64,000 nt of DNA. Origin: Streptomyces sp. YS415 (GTDB lineage Bacteria > Actinomycetota > Actinomycetes > Streptomycetales > Streptomycetaceae). This document shows, one piece after another, positions 1 to 10,404 of the stretch. Positions within the stretch are counted from its first letter, which is position 1, and each line of letters opens with the position of its first letter. The notes beneath the pieces were generated by a model. It had not been told where the DNA came from. It worked only from the letters and a program-made list of their open reading frames with translations, and did not search any database. Location of the stretch: contig NZ_JAMJFL010000001.1 of the NCBI RefSeq assembly GCF_023544665.1, forward strand, positions 372,001-436,000. The letters run 5' to 3'. A program made the position numbers and the translations under genes.

Positions 1-170
1 AGGTCCTCGGGCGGTGTGGTCCGCGGGGACGGCGATGTGCCCGTGGGGCCGGCTGCCGGCGTCCGCGAGCCCGTGTCCGAGCATCCGGTGATCACGCCGG
101 CGGCCAGGAGTGCCGGCAGCAGCGCGGGCAGGAATGCCGAGCCCGCCCTGCGGTTCCGTCCCATCGTCAT
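1..170 (-). CDS. Putative lipoprotein, N-terminal part only
   Basis: The ATG at 170 opens a protein starting MTMGRNRR, followed by a hydrophobic stretch and a lipobox-like GVITGC with Cys30 as the likely lipidation site. A Ser/Thr/Pro-rich linker typical of Streptomyces lipoproteins follows. The window edge cuts the gene after about 56 residues, so the folded domain and function cannot be read. A second in-frame ATG lies two codons downstream. Export and lipid anchoring are inferred from the leader alone. Confidence 0.6.
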   Translation of the reverse strand, partial: MTMGRNRRAGSAFLPALLPALLAAGVITGCSDTGSRTPAAGPTGTSPSPRTTPPED

Positions 171-231
171 GCCCCGACGCTAGGCGCGCCGGGCCCTGTT
201 GGGCCAGAGCAGCGGGGCACGGGACGCCGGG

Positions 232-726
232 TCAGGCGGTGGTGGTGCCGCCGAAGCGCTCCGCGTCACTGCGGGTCACATCCCGCAGCAGGCAGGTCAG
301 GCGGGCTGTGCACACGCGCTTGCCGTCCTCGTCGGTGATCACGATCTCGTACGTCGCGGTCGAGCGGCCCTTGTGCACCGGCGTGGCGACACCCGTCACC
401 AGGCCCGAGCGCGCCCCGCGGTGATGGGTGCAGTTCAGGTCCACGCCCACGGCGATCTTCGTGGACCCTCCGTGCAGCATCGACCCCACCGACCCCAGGG
501 TCTCCGCCAGCACCGCGGAGGCACCCCCGTGCAGCAGGCCGTACGGCTGGGTGTTGCCCTCCACCGGCATCGTGCCGACCACCCGGTCCGCCGACGCCTC
601 CAGGATCTGCACGCCCATCCGCGTCCCCAGGTGCCCCGCCGAGAACAGCGCCGGCAGATCCACCCCGAGCGCGGCGTACTCGTCGATGACCTCCTGCGGG
701 AACTTCACCTGCTGCTGCTCGCCCAT
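232..726 (-). CDS. Hotdog-fold PaaI-type acyl-CoA thioesterase
   Basis: 164 residues, a normal length for a single hotdog domain. The central part carries the PaaI-type signature: LLHGGASAVLAETLGS near residues 65-80, then a GVDLNCTHHRGARSG strand and a C-terminal VCTARLTCLLRDV strand. Such proteins hydrolyse small acyl-CoA thioesters in the cytoplasm; the substrate here is unknown. The start at 726 is chosen because a GGAG lies just upstream; longer extensions in the same frame run antisense through the next gene. It lies about 40 bp downstream of the FdhF-type gene on the same strand and may be co-transcribed with it. Confidence 0.85.
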   Translation of the reverse strand: MGEQQQVKFPQEVIDEYAALGVDLPALFSAGHLGTRMGVQILEASADRVVGTMPVEGNTQPYGLLHGGASAVLAETLGSVGSMLHGGSTKIAVGVDLNCTHHRGARSGLVTGVATPVHKGRSTATYEIVITDEDGKRVCTARLTCLLRDVTRSDAERFGGTTTA

Positions 727-764
727 GGGTGGCACTCCGTTCGTCGTCGGTACTGAGCAAACGC

Positions 765-3044
<2,280 letters not shown>

Positions 3045-3193
3045 CGCACGCTCTCCTTATGACTGCGTGTGTGAGGTACGTCTCCGATCCTCGCACGTGT
3101 CAGTGACAACGCCCGTGCCCGGGTTCGCCGCCGCCCGGTGAGCCAGGGGTGCGGGAACCGCCCGGCCGCCGCCGCTCCGGCCGTGGGCCCCGA

Positions 3194-3216
3194 CTGTCAG
3201 TGCGGCGTGGCAGGAT
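3194..3216 (+). promoter_or_regulatory. Near-match to PafBC/RecA-NDp promoter before polA
   Basis: CTGTCAGTG (3194-3202), an 8-base spacer and CAGGAT (3211-3216) lie just before the polA GTG at 3224. The consensus is TTGTCRGTG-N8-TANNNT; both boxes deviate at their first base. If used, transcription would begin at or next to the start codon, giving a leaderless or nearly leaderless mRNA. This is weaker than the uvrA, uvrB and ogt matches. Confidence 0.4.
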
Positions 3217-3223
3217 CGGGGAC

Positions 3224-5950
3224 GTGGCAGAGACAGCATCGAAGAAGACCGAGACCGACCCCGGCGGCAGCCGTCCGCGGCTGATGCTCATGGACGGGCA
3301 TTCCCTGGCCTACCGCGCGTTCTTCGCGCTGCCCGCGGAGAACTTCACGACCGCGACGGGCCAGCCGACGAACGCCATCTACGGCTTCGCGTCGATGCTG
3401 GCGAACACGCTGCGCGACGAGGCGCCCACGCACTTCGCGGTCGCCTTCGACGTGTCCCGCAAGACGTGGCGCTCGGAGGAGTTCACCGAGTACAAGGCGA
3501 ACCGCTCCAAGACCCCGGACGAGTTCAAGGGCCAGGTCGAGCTGATCGGCGAGCTGCTGGACGCGATGCGTGTCTCGCGCTTCGCGGTCGACGGCTTCGA
3601 GGCCGACGACGTGATCGCCACGCTCGCCACCCAGGCCGAGGCCGCGGGCTTCGAGGTGCTGATCGTCACCGGCGACCGGGACTCCTTCCAGCTGGTCAGC
3701 GAGCACACGACCGTGCTGTACCCGACCAAGGGCGTCTCCGAGCTGACCCGGTTCACCCCGGAGAAGGTCTTCGAGAAGTACGGGTTGACGCCCGCGCAGT
3801 ACCCCGACTTCGCGGCCCTGCGCGGTGACCCGTCCGACAACCTGCCGGGCATCCCGGGCGTCGGCGAGAAGACCGCCGCGAAGTGGATCAACCAGTTCGG
3901 CTCGTTCGCGGAGCTGGTCGAGCGGGTCGACGAGGTCAAGGGCAAGGCGGGCCAGAACCTCCGCGACCACCTGGAGGCGGTCAAGCTCAACCGCCGGCTG
4001 ACCGAGATGGTGTGCACGGTCGAGCTGCCGAAGACGGTCGCCGAGCTGGAGCGGACCGCGTACGACCGCAAGGCCGTCGCGATGATCCTCGACACCCTGG
4101 AGATCCGTAACCCCTCCCTGCGCGAGCGGCTGCTGGCGGTCGACCCGGGCGCCGAGGCGGCCGAGGAGACCCCCGTCATCGCGGACGGCGTGGAGCTGGA
4201 CGGCAAGGTGCTGGGCACCGGCGAGCTCGCCCCGTGGCTGGCCGAGCACGGCACCGCGCCCCTCGGCGTCGCCACCGTCGACACCTGGGCGCTCGGCGCC
4301 GGCTCGGTGGCCGAGGTCGCGCTGGCCACGGCCGGCGGTCCGGCGGCCTGGTTCGACCCGTCCGAGCTGGACGAGGCCGACGAGAGCGCGTTCGTGGCCT
4401 GGCTGGCCGACGCCGCCCGCCCCAAGGTCCTGCACAACGCCAAGGGCGTGATGCGCGTCTTCGCCGAGCACGGCTGGAGCGTGGACGGCGTGACCATGGA
4501 CACCGCCCTCGCCGCCTACCTGGTCAAGCCCGGCCGCCGCTCCTTCGACCTGGACGCGCTGTCGCTGGAGTACCTGCATCGCGAGCTGGCCCCGGCCGCC
4601 GCGGCCGACGGGCAGCTCGCCTTCGGCGCGGACGACGGCGCCGAGGCCGAGGCGCTCATGATCCAGGCCCGCGCCGTCCTCGACCTGGGCGGCGCCTTCG
4701 AGGGCCGGCTGCAGGAGGTCGGCGCCGCCGATCTGCTGCGCGACATGGAGCTGCCCACCTCCGCGCTGCTGGCCAGGATGGAGCGGCACGGCATCGCCGC
4801 GGACCGGGCCCACCTGGAAGCCATGGAACAGATGTTCGCGGGCGCCGTGCAGCAGGCGGTGAAGGAGGCACACGCGGCGGCAGGGCACGAGTTCAACCTC
4901 GGCTCGCCCAAGCAGCTCCAGGAGGTCCTCTTCGGCGAGCTGGGCCTGCCGAAGACGAAGAAGACCAAGACCGGCTACACCACCGACGCCGACGCCCTGG
5001 CCTGGCTCGCGGCGCAGACGGACAACGAACTCCCGGTGATCATGCTCCGCCACCGTGAGCAGGCGAAGCTGCGGGTCACCGTCGAGGGCCTGATCAAGAC
5101 GATCGCGGCGGACGGCCGGATCCACACCACCTTCAACCAGACGGTCGCCGCGACCGGCCGGCTCTCCTCCACCGACCCGAACCTGCAGAACATCCCGGTG
5201 CGCACCGACGAGGGCCGCGCGATCCGCCGGGGCTTCGTGGTCGGCGAGGGCTTCGAGTCGCTGATGACGGCCGACTACAGCCAGATCGAGCTGCGGGTGA
5301 TGGCCCACCTGTCCGCCGACGAGGGCCTGATCGAGGCGTTCACCTCGGGCGAGGACCTGCACACCACGGCCGCCTCCCAGGTCTTCGGCGTCGAGCCCGG
5401 CGCGGTGGACGCCGAGATGCGCCGCAAGATCAAGGCCATGTCCTACGGCCTGGCGTACGGCCTGTCGGCCTTCGGCCTCTCCCAGCAGCTGAACATCGAC
5501 GCGGGCGAGGCCCGTGCCCTGATGGACGCCTACTTCGAGCGCTTCGGCGGCGTACGGGACTATCTGCGCCGAGCGGTCGACGAGGCGCGGGCGACGGGCT
5601 ACACGGCGACCCTCTTCGGCCGCCGCCGCTACCTCCCCGACCTCAACAGCGACAACCGCCAGCGCCGGGAGGCGGCCGAGCGGATGGCCCTCAACGCCCC
5701 GATCCAGGGCACGGCGGCCGACATCGTCAAGATCGCCATGCTCAAGGTCGACGAGGCCCTCCTCGAGGCCGGCCTGAAGTCCCGCATGCTGCTCCAGGTC
5801 CACGACGAAATCGTCCTGGAGATCGCCCCCGGCGAGCGGGACCAGGCAGAAGCCCTGGTCCGCGAGCAGATGTCCAACGCGGTCCGCCTGGACGTCCCCC
5901 TGGGCGTCTCGGTAGGCGCGGGCCAGGACTGGGAATCAGCAGCACATTAG
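3224..5950 (+). CDS. polA: DNA polymerase I
   Basis: 908 residues. The N-terminal 5'-3' exonuclease (about 20-300) has MLMDGHSLAYRAFFALP, FEADDVIATLA, VTGDRDSFQLV and the H3TH segment LPGIPGVGEKTAAKW. The middle domain (about 330-510) is a degenerate 3'-5' exonuclease: the metal-binding DxE is replaced by VATVDTWALG, so proofreading is probably absent. The polymerase domain has motif A (LMTADYSQIELRVMAHLS), the O-helix (RRKIKAMSYGLAYGL) and motif C (LLQVHDEIVLE). It fills gaps after excision repair and removes RNA primers. The GTG at 3224 is preferred over longer in-frame starts because it gives the family length. Possible damage control is suggested by the upstream motif. Confidence 0.97.
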   Translation: MAETASKKTETDPGGSRPRLMLMDGHSLAYRAFFALPAENFTTATGQPTNAIYGFASMLANTLRDEAPTHFAVAFDVSRKTWRSEEFTEYKANRSKTPDEFKGQVELIGELLDAMRVSRFAVDGFEADDVIATLATQAEAAGFEVLIVTGDRDSFQLVSEHTTVLYPTKGVSELTRFTPEKVFEKYGLTPAQYPDFAALRGDPSDNLPGIPGVGEKTAAKWINQFGSFAELVERVDEVKGKAGQNLRDHLEAVKLNRRLTEMVCTVELPKTVAELERTAYDRKAVAMILDTLEIRNPSLRERLLAVDPGAEAAEETPVIADGVELDGKVLGTGELAPWLAEHGTAPLGVATVDTWALGAGSVAEVALATAGGPAAWFDPSELDEADESAFVAWLADAARPKVLHNAKGVMRVFAEHGWSVDGVTMDTALAAYLVKPGRRSFDLDALSLEYLHRELAPAAAADGQLAFGADDGAEAEALMIQARAVLDLGGAFEGRLQEVGAADLLRDMELPTSALLARMERHGIAADRAHLEAMEQMFAGAVQQAVKEAHAAAGHEFNLGSPKQLQEVLFGELGLPKTKKTKTGYTTDADALAWLAAQTDNELPVIMLRHREQAKLRVTVEGLIKTIAADGRIHTTFNQTVAATGRLSSTDPNLQNIPVRTDEGRAIRRGFVVGEGFESLMTADYSQIELRVMAHLSADEGLIEAFTSGEDLHTTAASQVFGVEPGAVDAEMRRKIKAMSYGLAYGLSAFGLSQQLNIDAGEARALMDAYFERFGGVRDYLRRAVDEARATGYTATLFGRRRYLPDLNSDNRQRREAAERMALNAPIQGTAADIVKIAMLKVDEALLEAGLKSRMLLQVHDEIVLEIAPGERDQAEALVREQMSNAVRLDVPLGVSVGAGQDWESAAH

Positions 5951-5954
5951 AGCG

Positions 5955-6035
5955 AGCGCCCCGCAGGGGCGCGGGACTGTGTCGATATGCGGCTCCGCCG
6001 CGTGGGCGCGACAAGCCACGGACCACCCGCGCCCC
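5955..6035. repeat. Streptomyces REP-like intergenic element, copy 1
   Basis: Downstream of polA the sequence GCGCCCCGCAGGGGCGCGGG, then CTGTGTCGAT and a CAAGCCACGGACC tail, matches the common Streptomyces intergenic repeat with a short GC hairpin followed by ACTGCGCGACCAGCCACGA. A second copy lies at 29112-29175. It may act as an mRNA 3'-end element. The rest of 5951-6139 shows nothing else recognisable. Confidence 0.55.
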
Positions 6036-6139
6036 GAACACAACAACAACCAGGCAGACGCGAGGCAGACCCAGGGAGCATCACCCACGTGGCCCCCGCA
6101 AAAACGCCGCAGCACAACCCCGCCCGTCAGGATGCGGGC

Positions 6140-6316
6140 ATGGGCATACGCACACCCCTGCTCCACCGCCGGACGGCACACGCGCCGACGGCCAGCACCC
6201 CGCGCATCCCCACCGGCCTCACGGCAACGCTGCTCCTGTGGGCGGAGCTCATCGCGCTCGTCCGCCTTCCCCGGTACCGGCCCCGACCGGCACCGGGGCC
6301 GGGCGGCGCACCCTGA
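6140..6316 (+). CDS. Possible small membrane protein
   Basis: 58 codons (MGIRTPLLHRR...) with one hydrophobic segment, TLLLWAELIALVRL, flanked by Arg/Pro-rich ends. An AGGA lies about 10 bases upstream of the ATG. Its 3' end overlaps the convergent DUF4184 gene by 68 bases. High GC gives chance reading frames of this size easily, so this is tentative; conservation in related genomes would decide. Confidence 0.22.
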   Translation: MGIRTPLLHRRTAHAPTASTPRIPTGLTATLLLWAELIALVRLPRYRPRPAPGPGGAP

Positions 6317-7094
6317 CCGCGACGGCGTACGCCAGCACCCCCACCACCAGTCCCGCGCCCGCCCCGAAGCACAGCGTCGGAATCAGCTCCCAGGGCTTGG
6401 CGCGCGACCCCCAGTACGACCACCAGCGCACCGCCCGCTGCACCGCGAACACCACCGTGCAGCCGGCCGGCAGCGCCCCGGCGAGCCAACGGTCCCGCGA
6501 GGACAGCACCGGCACCCCGACCGGCAGGACGCCCGCCGGAACCCGACGCAGCGCCACCGTCAGGAACACCGCGACGACGGCCGCCGCCACCGCCGAACCG
6601 CCGTACTGGAGATACCAGTACAGAGGGGACCCCGCGAACTCCTCGCCGAGGACGGGGAACAGCCGCATGCCCCAGCGGTCGAGGTGCGTGAACGCGTCCC
6701 AGACGACATGGGTGAGCGCGCCGAGGACCGCGGAGACGTACCACCACGCCACCAGTTCGCCCCGCACGCGCGCGCGGGGCGCACCGCAGCGCAACAGTGC
6801 GGCCACCCGCCCCTGCCGGGCCGGCGGCAGCAGGGCCACCAGGGGCTCACGGACGAACAGCCACAGCCCCACCAGCGCCCAGGAGATGGCCACATCGACC
6901 GTGAGCACGCCCGCGAAGGAGTGCGTGACGTCGCCGAACTCCATGGCGCCCGGCACCGCGCCGCCCGCGTAGTAGGTCAGGTCGGGCCCGAAGGACCCCG
7001 CCACCAGGACGGCCGGCACCAGCCGGCCCCGGCCCGTTCCGTCGGTGCGCACGGCGGGCAGCACGGCCGCCGCATGGCTGAGAGTGAACGGCAC
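6249..7094 (-). CDS. DUF4184 family membrane protein
   Basis: 281 residues, starting VPFTLSHAAAVLP, the typical DUF4184 opening, which fixes the GTG at 7094 behind GAGGAGC. Several membrane segments follow (AVLVAGSFGPDLTYY, VLTVDVAISWALVGLWLFV, a VVWDAFTHLDRWG loop, then AVAAAVVAVFLTVAL and a C-terminal LVVGVLAYAVAV). The conserved His/Asp residues (LSH, DLTYY, THVVWDAFTH) resemble those of YdjM/zinc-dependent phospholipase-like membrane hydrolases, but no reaction is established. It is transcribed divergently from the lytic transglycosylase gene, with about 280 bp between. Confidence 0.85.
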   Translation of the reverse strand: MPFTLSHAAAVLPAVRTDGTGRGRLVPAVLVAGSFGPDLTYYAGGAVPGAMEFGDVTHSFAGVLTVDVAISWALVGLWLFVREPLVALLPPARQGRVAALLRCGAPRARVRGELVAWWYVSAVLGALTHVVWDAFTHLDRWGMRLFPVLGEEFAGSPLYWYLQYGGSAVAAAVVAVFLTVALRRVPAGVLPVGVPVLSSRDRWLAGALPAGCTVVFAVQRAVRWWSYWGSRAKPWELIPTLCFGAGAGLVVGVLAYAVAVRVRRPAPVPVGAGTGEGGRAR

Positions 7095-7376
7095 CGACGC
7101 TCCTCGCTCCCGGACATGATCGACCCGCCCAGTATCACGCATGGCCACCTGGTGAACAGCGGCCGCGAACGGGTGCCCGTGACGCGGAAGTTGTCGTAGG
7201 GTCACTTGGGCCGGTGCGCGCGCAGCGCGGCCGATACGGACAAAAACGGACGGATGCTCGGGGCGGATCACCGAACGGCTCCACGAGCGCAACCCTCAGG
7301 GCGGGTCGTTCGTCACAACAGGGCGACGGGACAGACAGAGACGGGCGCTCGGGCGTCCGCAGGAGGGGTTCACTCT

Positions 7377-9107
7377 ATGTCGGCGCAATTCGGCAGGAGG
7401 CTGTACAAAGGTGCGGCCACCGCCGCCGTGGCCGCATTGGCGGTCGCGGCGCTGTCCGGCTCCCAGGCTCCAGGGGTGACGGTCGACGAGCAGGGGAGAC
7501 GGACCACGTCCGACGCCCAGCCGACCCCCGACGCGGCCGGTGAGAGCGCGACCGGCAACTCGCCGTACTACACGGACCTGCCGCCCCTGGACAGCCCCAA
7601 GCCCTCGCCGAGCGCGGGCGGCGGCGGGACGGGATCCACGGACTCCGACTCCGGGATACCGGCGACCGTCCTGGCCGCCTACCAGCAGGCCGCCACCTCG
7701 CTGCAGGAGGCCAAGCCGGGCTGCAACCTGCCCTGGGAGCTGCTCGCCGCGATCGGGCACGTCGAGTCGGGCCACGCCCGCGGCGGCCGCGTGAACGCCG
7801 ACGGCACCACCACCTCCCCGATCCTCGGCCCGCAGCTCAACGGCATCGGCTTCGCGAACATCAGCGACACCGATGGCGGCGCCTACGACGGGGACAGCTC
7901 GTACGACCGTGCCGTGGGGCCGATGCAGTTCATCCCCTCGACCTGGGAGTGGGCGGGCCGCGACGGCAACGGCGACGGCAAGAAGGACCCCAACAACATC
8001 TACGACGCCGCGCTCGCCGCGGGCCACTACCTGTGCCGCTTCGGCTGGGACCTGTCCGACGGGGCCGACCTCAAGAGCGCGATCCTCAGCTACAACAACT
8101 CCACGGACTACCTGAACACGGTCCTGGCGTGGCTGGAGCACTACCGCAAGGGCGTCGACGCGATCCCCGACGGCACCGGCACCGTGCCCGAGGACCGCAG
8201 CGACGGCAACGCCGGGGCCCGGGTCCAGCCCTCGCCCCCGGCGTCGCAGCCGCCGAGCACGCCGCCCGCCACGCCTCCGGGGACGACTCCGCCGCCGTCC
8301 ACGCCGCCGGCGACACCCCCGTCCACCAACCCGCCCACCACGCCTCCCACCACGCCTCCGGGGACCCCCACCGACACGGTGCACCACCTGGAGGACGCCG
8401 GTACCGCCGTGCTCACCGCGACGGCGGGCGACGCCTTCGGCGAGCGGATCAGCACCCGTGCCGAGACCTCGGCCGGCAAGGGTGTCGGCAAGGTGCGGAT
8501 CCGCTTCACCATCGTCGGCGACACCGACGCCGTCTTCACCGGCGGCGAGAAGTACGCCACCGCCCTCACCAACAGCAGCGGCACGGCCGTGGCGCCCGCG
8601 CTCCAGGCGGGCGAGGAGACCGGCGAGTTCACCGTCCGGACGACCGTCGTGGGCCGCTCGATCCCGGGCCTCGACTACACGGCCACGGTCACCGAACGCA
8701 CCGCCGACACCCTGGCCCGTACCGCCGAGACCGCGCTGACCTGCGCCCCGGGCGGGGAGTTCGCGGACCAGGTGGAGGTGAAGGCCACCTACAAGGGTGC
8801 CGTCGCGGACGGGGTCGCGGCCACCGCCACCCTGATCACGTCGGCGGACGACCCGACGGCGAACGACAAGGGCCCCTTCTTCAAGGACGCCGACGGCAAC
8901 CCCGTCCGCACCCTGAGCGGCCTGAAGACGGACGCCGACGGCCTGCTGAAGCTGCCGAAGCTGTACGCCGACGACACCGCCGGCACCTTCCTGCTCCGCG
9001 TCAGCACCGCCGGCGGCGCCACGCTGACGGTCGAACTGACCGTGGCGGCGGCCGAGTCGCCGTCGCCCACCGCGTCGGCCACCCCGTCGGCGAGCCCCAG
9101 CGCGTAG
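7377..9107 (+). CDS. Secreted lytic transglycosylase with Ig-like C-terminal repeats
   Basis: 576 residues. A signal peptide spans about residues 1-32. A Ser/Gly-rich spacer leads to an SLT_2/MltB-like domain (about 93-270): the catalytic acid is probably Glu130 in AAIGHVESGHARGG, with AVGPMQFIPSTWEWAGRDGNGDGKKDP and YNNSTDYLNTVL as further family motifs. A Pro/Thr linker follows (about 285-335), then two beta-sandwich Ig-like repeats and a Ser/Pro tail. It would cleave peptidoglycan glycan strands outside the membrane; the Ig repeats probably bind or present the enzyme at the wall. AGGAGGGG about 10 bases before the ATG fixes the start. No sortase signal is visible. Confidence 0.9.
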   Translation: MSAQFGRRLYKGAATAAVAALAVAALSGSQAPGVTVDEQGRRTTSDAQPTPDAAGESATGNSPYYTDLPPLDSPKPSPSAGGGGTGSTDSDSGIPATVLAAYQQAATSLQEAKPGCNLPWELLAAIGHVESGHARGGRVNADGTTTSPILGPQLNGIGFANISDTDGGAYDGDSSYDRAVGPMQFIPSTWEWAGRDGNGDGKKDPNNIYDAALAAGHYLCRFGWDLSDGADLKSAILSYNNSTDYLNTVLAWLEHYRKGVDAIPDGTGTVPEDRSDGNAGARVQPSPPASQPPSTPPATPPGTTPPPSTPPATPPSTNPPTTPPTTPPGTPTDTVHHLEDAGTAVLTATAGDAFGERISTRAETSAGKGVGKVRIRFTIVGDTDAVFTGGEKYATALTNSSGTAVAPALQAGEETGEFTVRTTVVGRSIPGLDYTATVTERTADTLARTAETALTCAPGGEFADQVEVKATYKGAVADGVAATATLITSADDPTANDKGPFFKDADGNPVRTLSGLKTDADGLLKLPKLYADDTAGTFLLRVSTAGGATLTVELTVAAAESPSPTASATPSASPSA

Positions 9108-9133
9108 GGCCGCAGCGCGCAAGGACGGCCCGG

Positions 9134-9164
9134 ACGGCGCCCCTCCACACCGGAGGGGCGCCGT
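9134..9164 (+). terminator. Terminator after the lytic transglycosylase gene
   Basis: Perfect 13-bp inverted repeat, ACGGCGCCCCTCC (9134-9146) and its complement (9152-9164), with a 5-base loop. It lies 26 bases past the stop codon. There is no T-run, as usual for Streptomyces stem-only terminators. Confidence 0.75.
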
Positions 9165-9253
9165 CGTCGTGTGCGACGTGTTCTCATCTCGGCCGCCCGT
9201 TGCTACGGTGCCGGACCTGACGATGTATCAGCTCCGGCCCGTCGGGAGGCACC

Positions 9254-9388
9254 GTGCGCGCCCTGATCGCCGCCGCGACCGGCCTCGCCGTCGCGCTCGC
9301 CCTGGTGTTCACGCTCACCGCACTGGGCTCGTCCACCGGCGAGACCTCGCCGAAGCCGCTGCTGACGACGGTGCCCGCACACCCGTAA
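9254..9388 (+). CDS. Small membrane peptide, SPW_0924-like
   Basis: 44 residues starting MRALIAAATGLAVALALVF, one hydrophobic helix followed by a short polar tail ending KPLLTTVPAHP. GGGAGGC lies 4-8 bases before the GTG at 9254. From memory it resembles the short Streptomyces family named SPW_0924, which commonly precedes a DUF3068 gene, as here (21-base gap). Function unknown; co-translation with the DUF3068 membrane protein suggests a shared role at the cell envelope. Confidence 0.6.
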   Translation: MRALIAAATGLAVALALVFTLTALGSSTGETSPKPLLTTVPAHP

Positions 9389-9409
9389 CCGCCCGGGAGG
9401 GAGGCCGAG

Positions 9410-10402
9410 ATGCGCCGCAAGGCCGGTCTGGTCCTGCTCGCCTTCGCCGTGTTCTTCACCGCGCTGTCCCCGATGCTGCGCTGGTACGCCTTCCCGCGCC
9501 TGGCCAAGGTCCCCGCGAACCAGTACCAGGACATGGTCCTGGAGGCCGAGGACGCCACCCTCCTCGACTACAGCACCCTGAAGGCGAGGAAGGTCTCCAA
9601 GGTCACCATCGTGCAGACCCTCAAGGGCAACGTGGAGGCCTCGGAGCGGATCGAGCGGACGGTGGACCGTGACGTGGTCGTCTGGGACGGCCTCTCCTAC
9701 GTCCAGGGCCCCGACGGCGAGATGGTCTCCCGGATCCCCGAGCGCTACATCTTCGACGCCCACACCCAGGAACCCGTCCACGCCGGCGGCGAGATGGTCG
9801 ACGGCGACCCCGTGCGCCGCGAGGGCATCGAGTTCAAGTGGCCCTTCCTGACGGAGAAACGGTCCTACGAGTACTTCGACGCCCAGACCCGCACCTCCGC
9901 GCCCATCCACTACCGGGGCACCGAGGACTTCCGCGGCGTCGAGGTCTACTACTTCGAGCAGACGATCCCGTGGACGAAGGTGCCCTATCCCAAGCGGATG
10001 CCCGTGGACGGCGTCACCCCCGAGACCCTCGCCGGCACCGGCACCACCCGCTGGTACACCACCGTGCGCAAGTTCTGGATCGAACCCCTCACCGGCGCCC
10101 CCGTCTACGGCGAGGAGATCCACCGGGAGGAACTGCGCGGCGGCACCCTCCTCGGCGACCGCGACAAGGTCACGGCGTTCGCCGGCCACGTGAAGATGCG
10201 CGAGGACTACATCGACCACACGGTCGACCTGGTGAAGTCCCACCGCACCCTGGTCCTGCTGCTGACCTCCTACCTCCCGTGGGGCTTCCTCGCCCTCGGT
10301 CTCCTGTTGCTCTCCCTCTCCCTCTGGCTGGAGGCCCGCGGCCGTCACCCCGAGGACCCGGCCCCGGCCGGGGCCACCGAGCCGGAACCCGCCAACGCCT
10401 GA
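9410..10402 (+). CDS. DUF3068 (PorA-family) membrane protein
   Basis: 330 residues. A membrane segment near the N-terminus (AGLVLLAFAVFFTALSPML) and another near the C-terminus (SYLPWGFLALGLLLLSLSLWL) flank a large extracytoplasmic domain rich in beta strands (about 30-285). This is the DUF3068 layout. The family is actinobacterial and its biochemical role is unknown. GGGAGGGAG precedes the ATG. It ends 2 bases before the stop of the convergent hrpB gene, so the two 3' ends abut without a visible terminator. Confidence 0.9.
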   Translation: MRRKAGLVLLAFAVFFTALSPMLRWYAFPRLAKVPANQYQDMVLEAEDATLLDYSTLKARKVSKVTIVQTLKGNVEASERIERTVDRDVVVWDGLSYVQGPDGEMVSRIPERYIFDAHTQEPVHAGGEMVDGDPVRREGIEFKWPFLTEKRSYEYFDAQTRTSAPIHYRGTEDFRGVEVYYFEQTIPWTKVPYPKRMPVDGVTPETLAGTGTTRWYTTVRKFWIEPLTGAPVYGEEIHREELRGGTLLGDRDKVTAFAGHVKMREDYIDHTVDLVKSHRTLVLLLTSYLPWGFLALGLLLLSLSLWLEARGRHPEDPAPAGATEPEPANA

Positions 10403-10404
10403 CG

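Noticed and set aside
3097..3125. Leftward TTGTCACTG-N8-GAGGAT before the FdhF-type gene as a further damage promoter
   Set aside because: Box 1 breaks the GTG part of the motif and the -10 lacks TANNNT. No functional link to repair.
6140..6316. Small ORF as a confident gene
   Set aside because: Kept only as low-confidence feature because it overlaps the convergent DUF4184 gene and short frames are common at this GC content.
9194..9235. AT-poor stretch before the SPW_0924-like gene as promoter
   Set aside because: TTGCTACGGTGCCGGACCTGACGATGT was examined, but spacing between candidate boxes does not fit a sigma class I can name.
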